Below are positions 1 to 5,064 of a stretch of DNA of 13,774 nt, piece after piece. The stretch comes from JBJXHB01 sp046160725 (GTDB lineage Bacteria > Pseudomonadota > Gammaproteobacteria > Burkholderiales > Burkholderiaceae_C): contig JBJXHB010000452.1 in assembly GCA_046160725.1 (NCBI GenBank), forward strand, positions 1 through 13,774. Reading direction: 5' to 3'. Positions within the stretch are counted from its first letter, which is position 1. The number at the start of each line of letters is the position of its first letter. The position numbers were made by a program, and so were the translations under genes. Under the pieces are notes generated by a model. It saw nothing but the letters and a program-made list of their open reading frames with translations, was not told where the DNA came from and searched no databases.

Positions 1-1
1 C

Positions 2-1921
2 GATATCCTGCGCGAGCTGCACGGCTTCATCCACATGTTCGAGGACACGCCGGAGTTCGTGGCCCGACACATCATCCGGGAGGCCCGCAGCTACATGGAC
101 GGGTTGGCGCCGCCGTTCTTCAAGGCCTTGGTCGACTATGCGCAGGACGGGTCGTACTCCTGGCATTGCCCGGGCCACTCCGGTGGGGTCGCCTTCCTCA
201 AGAGCCCGGTCGGCCGGATGTTCCATCAGTTCTTCGGCGAGAACATGCTGCGCGCCGATGTGTGCAACGCCGTCGACGAACTGGGCCAGTTGCTGGACCA
301 CACCGGGCCGGTCGCCGCCAGCGAGAAGAACGCGGCGCGCATCTTCAATGCCGACCACTGCTTCTTCGTCACCAATGGCACCAGCACGTCGAACAAGATG
401 GTCTGGCACCACACCGTGGCCCCCGGCGACGTGGTCGTGGTGGACCGCAACTGCCACAAGTCCATCCTCCACGCCATCATCATGACCGGCGCGGTGCCGG
501 TGTTCCTGACACCGACGCGCAACCACTACGGGATCATCGGCCCGATTCCCAAGAGCGAGTTCGAACCCGCCACGATCCAGCGCAAGATCGCCGCCAATCC
601 ATTGCTTGCAGGCGTCGACCCGGCAAAGGTGCGCCCACGCATCCTGACGCTGACCCAGAGCACCTACGACGGTGTGCTCTACAACACCGAGACGGTCAAG
701 ACGCTGCTGGACGGCTATGTGGAAACCGTGCACTTCGACGAAGCCTGGTTGCCGCACGCGGCGTTCCACAAGTTCTATTCCTGCTTCCATTCAATGGGCA
801 AGAACCGGCCGCGGCCCAAGGAGGCGATGGTCTATGCCACCCAGTCGACCCACAAGCTGTTGGCTGGCCTGAGCCAGGCCTCACAGGTGCTCGTACAGGA
901 CTCGCAGACCCGGCAGTTGGACCGGCACCTGTTCAACGAGGCCTACCTGATGCACTCCAGCACCAGCCCTCAATACGCGATCATCGCGTCCTGCGATGTC
1001 GCCGCAGCCATGATGGAGCCACCCGGGGGCACGGCGCTGGTGGAGGAGAGCATCCGCGAGGCGCTGGACTTCCGGCGCGCCATGCGCAAGGTCGACAAGG
1101 AGTTTGGCCGCGACTGGTGGTTTCAGGTCTGGGGCCCGGACAAGCTGACCAGTGAGGGCATCGGCACGACCGAGCAGTGGACGCTGCGTTCCGGCGACAA
1201 ATGGCACGGCTTTGGCGACCTGGCGGCCGGATTCAACCTGCTCGACCCGATCAAGAGCACCATCATCACACCCGGCCTGGACATGACCGGCACGTTTGCC
1301 AAGACCGGTATCCCGGCGGCCATCGTCACCCGTTTCCTGGCCGAGCACGGCGTGGTGGTGGAGAAGACCGGGCTCTATTCCTTCTTCATCATGTTCACCA
1401 TCGGCATCACCAAGGGCCGCTGGAACACCCTGGTGACCGCGCTGCAGCAGTTCAAGGACGACTACGACCGCAACGCGCCCCTGTGGCGCATCCTGCCGGA
1501 GTTCTGCGCCCAACACACCCGATACGAGCGCATGGGCCTGCGCGACCTCTGCCAGGCCATCCACGAGACCTATGCCAAGGGTGACATTGCGCGGCTCACC
1601 ACCGAGATGTACCTGTCTGATCTGCAGCCGGCGATGAAGCCCAGCGAGGCATACGCCCGCATCGCGCACCGTGATACCGAGCGCGTCGACATTGATGCGT
1701 TGGAGGGGCGGATCACGACCTCGTTGCTGACGCCGTACCCGCCCGGCATACCCTTGTTGATCCCGGGCGAGCGCTTCAACAAGAAGATCGTCGACTACCT
1801 GAGGTTCACACGCGAGTTCAATCGCCTGTTCCCGGGCTTTGACACTGACGTGCACGGTCTGGTGGAGACCCCGGATGGGGCTGGCGGTGTGCGCTATGGC
1901 GTGGACTGCGTTCGTCAGTAG
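2..1921 (+). CDS. Orn/Lys/Arg decarboxylase, major domain and C-terminus (5' partial)
   Basis: Large PLP-dependent basic amino acid decarboxylase (fold type I, inducible LdcI/AdiA/SpeF class), a cytosolic enzyme that turns lysine, arginine or ornithine into the polyamine and consumes a proton. The frame is open from base 2 and the residues before the first ATG (35) still fit the family, so the gene begins outside the window. About 639 residues are present of a usual ~750; the missing part is the flavodoxin-like wing domain. Visible motifs: CPGHSGG near 170, TNGTSTSNK (from 371), the PLP-ring aspartate in HFDEAW (Asp codon 737-739), the Schiff-base lysine in STHKLL (Lys codon 854-856), HSSTSPQY shortly after, and PYPPGIPL in the C-terminal domain (about 1735). 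Substrate cannot be settled; the wording resembles Burkholderiales proteins annotated variously as arginine or lysine decarboxylase. It ends 9 bp from the convergent fabI stop. Confidence 0.93.
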   Translation, partial: DILRELHGFIHMFEDTPEFVARHIIREARSYMDGLAPPFFKALVDYAQDGSYSWHCPGHSGGVAFLKSPVGRMFHQFFGENMLRADVCNAVDELGQLLDHTGPVAASEKNAARIFNADHCFFVTNGTSTSNKMVWHHTVAPGDVVVVDRNCHKSILHAIIMTGAVPVFLTPTRNHYGIIGPIPKSEFEPATIQRKIAANPLLAGVDPAKVRPRILTLTQSTYDGVLYNTETVKTLLDGYVETVHFDEAWLPHAAFHKFYSCFHSMGKNRPRPKEAMVYATQSTHKLLAGLSQASQVLVQDSQTRQLDRHLFNEAYLMHSSTSPQYAIIASCDVAAAMMEPPGGTALVEESIREALDFRRAMRKVDKEFGRDWWFQVWGPDKLTSEGIGTTEQWTLRSGDKWHGFGDLAAGFNLLDPIKSTIITPGLDMTGTFAKTGIPAAIVTRFLAEHGVVVEKTGLYSFFIMFTIGITKGRWNTLVTALQQFKDDYDRNAPLWRILPEFCAQHTRYERMGLRDLCQAIHETYAKGDIARLTTEMYLSDLQPAMKPSEAYARIAHRDTERVDIDALEGRITTSLLTPYPPGIPLLIPGERFNKKIVDYLRFTREFNRLFPGFDTDVHGLVETPDGAGGVRYGVDCVRQ

Positions 1922-1930
1922 CGCGGTCGA

Positions 1931-2725
1931 TCAGCCCCCGGTTGACGGCCCCAGGGTCGCGACCTGGCTGAAGCCACCGTCGACGTAGACCACTTCTGCA
2001 CTGATGCCGCCTGCAAGGTCCGACAGCAGGAAGGCGGCGGTGTTGCCCACATCCTCCTGAGTCACGTTGCGGCGGATGGGTGCGTTGGCCGCGAAGTCCG
2101 CCAACAGCTTGCCGAAATCCTTGATGCCAGAAGCCGCCAGCGTCTTGATCGGGCCTGCCGAGATGGCATTGACCCGGATGCCTCGAGCACCCAGTGACTG
2201 GGCCAGAAAGCGCACACTGGCCTCCAGCGATGCCTTGGCCAAGCCCATCAGGTTGTAGTTGGGTACGTATCGCACTGCGCCTAGGTAGGACAAGGTCAAC
2301 AGCGCCGCACCGGTTCGCAGGCGGGGCAGGGCGGCCCGCGCCATGGCCGGGAAGCTGTAGGCCGAGATCTCATGGGCGGTGCGGAAGTTCTCCCGGGTAA
2401 AGCCGTCCAGGAAGTCCCCGGCAATGGCATCGCGGGGTGCGTAGGCAATGGCGTGCACGAAGCCGTCAAATCCCTCCGGCCAGGCCTGGCCCAGCTGGTC
2501 GAACAGCGATCCGATCTGGGCGTCGTCCGCAACATCGCATTCGAAAACCAGCTTGGAGCCGAACTCCGCCGCAAACTCAGTGATACGGTCCTTGAAACGT
2601 TCGCCCTGATAGCTGAAGGCCAGCTCCGCGCCCTCGCGATGGCAGGCCTTGGCAATGCCGTAGGCGATGGAGCGGTTGTTCAGCACTCCGGTGATCAGCA
2701 GGCGCTTTCCGGCCAGGAAACCCAT
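1931..2725 (-). CDS. fabI: Enoyl-[acyl-carrier-protein] reductase FabI
   Basis: NADH-dependent enoyl-ACP reductase, the last step of each type II fatty acid elongation cycle; short-chain dehydrogenase fold, cytosolic tetramer in the family. 264 residues (E. coli 262). The N-terminus MGFLAGKRLLITGV matches the nucleotide-binding start of FabI. The catalytic Tyr-x6-Lys is Y157/K164 (NYNLMGLAK), with the accessory Y147 in LTLSYLGA, and NAISAGPIKTLAASGI follows. I chose the ATG at 2725-2723 over an in-frame ATG 18 codons upstream (2779) because conservation begins there and a GAGGA Shine-Dalgarno sequence (2737-2733) lies 7 nt before it. The residue at the E. coli Gly93 position is Ala94, followed by Tyr95 instead of Phe. 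Transcribed divergently from rimP, convergent with the decarboxylase. Confidence 0.97.
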   Translation of the reverse strand: MGFLAGKRLLITGVLNNRSIAYGIAKACHREGAELAFSYQGERFKDRITEFAAEFGSKLVFECDVADDAQIGSLFDQLGQAWPEGFDGFVHAIAYAPRDAIAGDFLDGFTRENFRTAHEISAYSFPAMARAALPRLRTGAALLTLSYLGAVRYVPNYNLMGLAKASLEASVRFLAQSLGARGIRVNAISAGPIKTLAASGIKDFGKLLADFAANAPIRRNVTQEDVGNTAAFLLSDLAGGISAEVVYVDGGFSQVATLGPSTGG

Positions 2726-2769
2726 GTTCTTGTCCTCGCAACAGTCGGGCCGTCGATCGGCCGGGAATG

Positions 2770-2775
2770 ATTCTG
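2770..2775 (-). promoter_or_regulatory. fabI: Possible -10 element for fabI
   Basis: On the - strand TGC precedes CAGAAT (2775-2770), resembling an extended -10 box. It would give a start near 2763 and a leader of about 38 nt before the fabI ATG. No convincing -35 box is seen 17 bp upstream (GCAGAG), so this is a tentative guess based on position only. Confidence 0.25.
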
Positions 2776-2817
2776 GCATGGGGCATCATCGGCTCTGCGC
2801 GTGAGGTTCGTCGCAGG

Positions 2818-2846
2818 TTGCCGGCACATCTCTTGCAGGCTACAAT
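2818..2846 (+). promoter_or_regulatory. Sigma-70-type promoter of the rimP-nusA-infB operon
   Basis: TTGCCG at 2818-2823 (4 of 6 bases of TTGACA, with the conserved TTG) and TACAAT at 2841-2846 (5 of 6 bases of TATAAT) are separated by exactly 17 bp. The start site is expected near 2852-2854. It is the best promoter-like sequence in the window, lies in the divergent fabI/rimP gap and points at rimP. The resulting leader to the rimP ATG would be about 160 nt. Confidence 0.75.
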
Positions 2847-2867
2847 CGCGTTTTCGCTGTCGTACCG

Positions 2868-2898
2868 AATGGGCGGATTCATCCAGCCCATTTTTTTT
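2868..2898 (+). terminator. Intrinsic terminator in the rimP leader (probable attenuator)
   Basis: AATGGGC (2868-2874) pairs with GCCCATT (2886-2892). The stem extends inward as GGA (2875-2877) with TCC (2882-2884) around a TTCA loop, leaving one bulged A (2885). A run of eight T follows (2891-2898). This is a classic Rho-independent terminator on the + strand. It starts only about 15 nt after the predicted transcription start, and no + strand gene ends nearby: the decarboxylase stop is 950 bp away and fabI points the other way. Its natural reading is premature termination of the rimP-nusA-infB transcript. An Rfam family called rimP-leader describes a comparable attenuator in gammaproteobacteria; whether this one is homologous or only analogous is not known to me. 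Confidence 0.75.
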
Positions 2899-2900
2899 GC

Positions 2901-2918
2901 CCGATCGACTTTGATCGG
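2901..2918 (+). other. Second leader hairpin after the rimP-leader terminator
   Basis: CCGATC (2901-2906) pairs with GATCGG (2913-2918) around a 6-nt loop, directly after the T-run. A third small GC stem, CCGGG/CCCGG, lies at 2930-2942. There is no T-run behind either. They may shape the rimP 5' leader or bind a regulator; their role is unknown. Confidence 0.35.
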
Positions 2919-3011
2919 CGACGCATCGGCCGGGCCGCCCGGTTCGATGCTCGCCCTCCCGTCCCGGGCCGGCAGCGCAGCAGGTCACGACGAAGGGCAC
3001 CGTACGGCACG

Positions 3012-3533
3012 ATGAATTGGCAAGCAGCCGTTGAACGCACGGTCATGGCTTTGGGCTATGACCTGGTGGATGTCGAGCGCTCGGCAGGTGGTCTGCTGCG
3101 TGTCTACATCGATCGACGTGTCGGCCAAGCCTATCCGACGCCCGGCGATACCGTGACCGTTGGAGATTGCGAAACCGTGACCCGTCAGTTGCAGTATGCG
3201 CTTGAGGTGGATCACCTGGACTATCAACGACTGGAAGTGTCATCGCCTGGCCTGGACCGACCCCTGAAGCGGCCGCAAGACTGGGTGCGCTTTGCCGGCC
3301 TGGAGGTCGAGGTGGCGCTGCGGGTGCCGTTCCAGGGACGGCGTCGCTGGAAAGGTCTGTTGCGGTCCGGTGATGAGGGCGGCTGGCGGCTGGAGTTGCC
3401 GGCGGAGACAGTGCTGGATTTCAAGCTCGACGAGGTGCACGAGGCTCGCCTCGTGCCGGTTGTGGATTTCAAGAAGCGCCGGGCCCCGAAGGTGGTCGAA
3501 GGCGCCTCGGACGTTGGAGGTGATCAACGATGA
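3012..3533 (+). CDS. rimP: Ribosome maturation factor RimP
   Basis: Cytosolic factor needed for maturation of the 30S subunit, binding free 30S and aiding late protein assembly in the central and head regions. 173 residues, slightly longer than many homologues through a basic tail (DFKKRR and on). The N-terminal alpha/beta domain holds the family signature RLEVSSPGLDRPL at residues 73-85; the C-terminal SH3-like domain spans about 90-152 and ends in LVPVVDF. The ATG start fits the family N-terminus, but the Shine-Dalgarno sequence is weak: AAGGG (2993-2997) sits 14 nt upstream, and the gap holds the palindrome CCGTACGG (3000-3007). First gene of the translation operon. Its last codons overlap the nusA start by 4 nt (ATGA), which suggests translational coupling. 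Confidence 0.95.
   Translation: MNWQAAVERTVMALGYDLVDVERSAGGLLRVYIDRRVGQAYPTPGDTVTVGDCETVTRQLQYALEVDHLDYQRLEVSSPGLDRPLKRPQDWVRFAGLEVEVALRVPFQGRRRWKGLLRSGDEGGWRLELPAETVLDFKLDEVHEARLVPVVDFKKRRAPKVVEGASDVGGDQR
3516..3525 (+). promoter_or_regulatory. nusA: Exceptionally long Shine-Dalgarno sequence for nusA
   Basis: GGAGGTGATC is complementary over ten consecutive bases to the usual bacterial 16S rRNA 3' end (GATCACCTCC). The GGAGG core (3516-3520) ends 9 nt before the nusA ATG at 3530. It lies inside the last codons of rimP and fixes the nusA start. Confidence 0.85.
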
Positions 3534-5008
3534 ACCGCGAAATGCTGATGCTGGTGGACGCGATCTCGCGAGAGAAGAACGTCGAACGCGATGTGGTCTT
3601 TGCTGCGGTCGAGGCCGCTTTGGCATCGGCCACCAAGAAGCTGCACGGTGGCGAGGTTGACATCCGTGTCGCGGTTGATCGCGACACGGGCGACTATGAG
3701 ACTTACCGCCGCTGGCTGGTGGTGCCGGACTCGGCGGGTCTGCAGAACCCGGACGCCGAGGAGCTTCTGACCGAGGCGCGCGAGGAATTGGGCGACCTTG
3801 AGGAAGGTGACTTCATTGAGAAGACCATCGACTCCGTGCCCATCGGCCGCATTGGTGCCCAGGCGGCCAAGCAGGTCATCCTGCAGAAGATCCGTGACGC
3901 CGAGCGTGAGACGCTGCTGAACGACTTCCTGTCGCGCGGCGACAAGATCTTCGTGGGCACGGTCAAGCGTCTGGACAAGGGCGACATCATCGTGGAGAGC
4001 GGCCGCGTCGAAGGTCGCCTCAAGCGCACCGAGATGATTCCGAAGGAGAACCTGCGCATCGGCGATCGGGTTCGCTCCATCATCACCGGCATCGACCCGA
4101 CCGCGCGTGGCGCCCAGATCATGCTTTCGCGCTCCGCGCCTGCATTCATGATCGAACTCTTCGCTCAGGAAGTGCCGGAGATTGAGCAGCGGCTTCTCGA
4201 GATCAAGAGCTGCGCCCGTGACCCCGGCAGCCGGGCCAAGATCGCGGTGGTCTCGCACGACCGCCGTGTCGACCCCATTGGCACCTGTGTAGGCGTTCGG
4301 GGGTCCCGGGTCAATGGTGTGACCAACGAGGTCGCCGGCGAGCGCGTGGATATCGTGTTGTGGTCCGACGACCCGGCCCAGTTCGTCATTGGCGCGTTGG
4401 CCCCGGCCAATGTCCAGTCCATCGTTGTGGACGAGGAAAAGCATGCAATGGACGTGGTGGTCGACGAGGAGAATCTCGCCATCGCCATCGGCCGTGGTGG
4501 CCAGAACGTCCGGCTCGCTTCGGAGCTGACCGGCTGGCGCATCAACATCATGACGGCCGAGGAGTCCAGCGCCAAGCAGGCGCAGGAGTCCCATTCGGTC
4601 CGCCAGCTGTTCGTCGACAAGCTGGATGTCGACGAGGAGGTCGCGGACATCCTGATCGCCGAGGGCTTCGCCAGCCTGGAAGAAGTGGCCTATGTGCCCT
4701 TGCAGGAAATGCTGGAGATCGAATCCTTCGATGAGGACACGATCACCGAGCTGCGCACCCGTGCCAAGGATGCGTTGCTGACCATGGAACTGGCCCGCGA
4801 GGAGCGCGTCGAGGAGGTCTCGCAGGACCTGCGCGATCTCGACGGCATGTCCACCGAGCTGATCGGCCAGCTGGCCGAGGGCGGCATCCACACCCGCGAC
4901 GACCTGGCTGACCTGGCCGTCGACGAACTGGTCGAGATGACCGCCGTCGACGAGGAGCGCGCCAAGGCGCTCATCATGAAGGCACGTGAGCACTGGTTCA
5001 CCGCCTGA
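3530..5008 (+). CDS. nusA: Transcription termination/antitermination protein NusA
   Basis: RNA polymerase-bound elongation factor that promotes pausing and intrinsic termination, takes part in rRNA antitermination and links transcription with translation. 492 residues, full length. Domains in order: polymerase-binding N-terminal domain (about 1-130), S1 domain (about 135-200, KIFVGTVKR to IMLSRS), KH1 (about 230-290, GVRGSR at 255-260), KH2 (about 300-345, GRGGQN at 321-326), then two acidic repeat domains (about 357-425 and 432-490). Both C-terminal repeats are present, as is usual in proteobacteria. The ATG overlaps the rimP stop. The sequence wording (for example MNREMLMLVDAISREKNVERD) is close to what I know from Burkholderiales. 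In E. coli NusA represses its own operon, which bears on the leader terminator at 2868. Confidence 0.98.
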   Translation: MNREMLMLVDAISREKNVERDVVFAAVEAALASATKKLHGGEVDIRVAVDRDTGDYETYRRWLVVPDSAGLQNPDAEELLTEAREELGDLEEGDFIEKTIDSVPIGRIGAQAAKQVILQKIRDAERETLLNDFLSRGDKIFVGTVKRLDKGDIIVESGRVEGRLKRTEMIPKENLRIGDRVRSIITGIDPTARGAQIMLSRSAPAFMIELFAQEVPEIEQRLLEIKSCARDPGSRAKIAVVSHDRRVDPIGTCVGVRGSRVNGVTNEVAGERVDIVLWSDDPAQFVIGALAPANVQSIVVDEEKHAMDVVVDEENLAIAIGRGGQNVRLASELTGWRINIMTAEESSAKQAQESHSVRQLFVDKLDVDEEVADILIAEGFASLEEVAYVPLQEMLEIESFDEDTITELRTRAKDALLTMELAREERVEEVSQDLRDLDGMSTELIGQLAEGGIHTRDDLADLAVDELVEMTAVDEERAKALIMKAREHWFTA

Positions 5009-5064
5009 GGCCGCGCGCCGACCCCAGCCCGCGCCCTAACCGCACCACCCAAGGACCCCACACA
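5009..5064 (+). other. C/A-rich, G-poor spacer between nusA and infB
   Basis: Of the 44 bases 5021-5064, 25 are C, 12 A, 6 G and only 1 T, in a region where C and G are otherwise about equal. No stable hairpin is visible. It carries the infB Shine-Dalgarno sequence AAGGA (5051-5055), 9 nt before the ATG. The composition is that of an unstructured leader. It could aid ribosome loading or serve as a Rho-binding stretch; neither is shown. Confidence 0.55.

Noticed and set aside
881..1855. 324-codon - strand open frame opposite the decarboxylase
   Set aside because: Same antisense composition effect; the decarboxylase frame on the + strand is unambiguous.
1951..1967. CCAGG/CCTGG near-palindrome in the 3' end of fabI as a bidirectional terminator
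   Set aside because: Short stem inside conserved-length coding sequence, no T-run on either strand.
2726..3011. A tRNA gene upstream of rimP, as in the E. coli metY-rimP arrangement
   Set aside because: No cloverleaf, T-loop (GGTTCRA within a stem) or CCA end could be built. The GGTTCGATGC at 2941 lacks the flanking paired arms.
3524..4993. Very long open frame (489 codons) on the - strand opposite nusA
   Set aside because: It mirrors the nusA codons in a GC-rich genome, where stop codons are depleted in the antisense frame. Its translation has no recognisable domain, and the + strand frame is clearly NusA.
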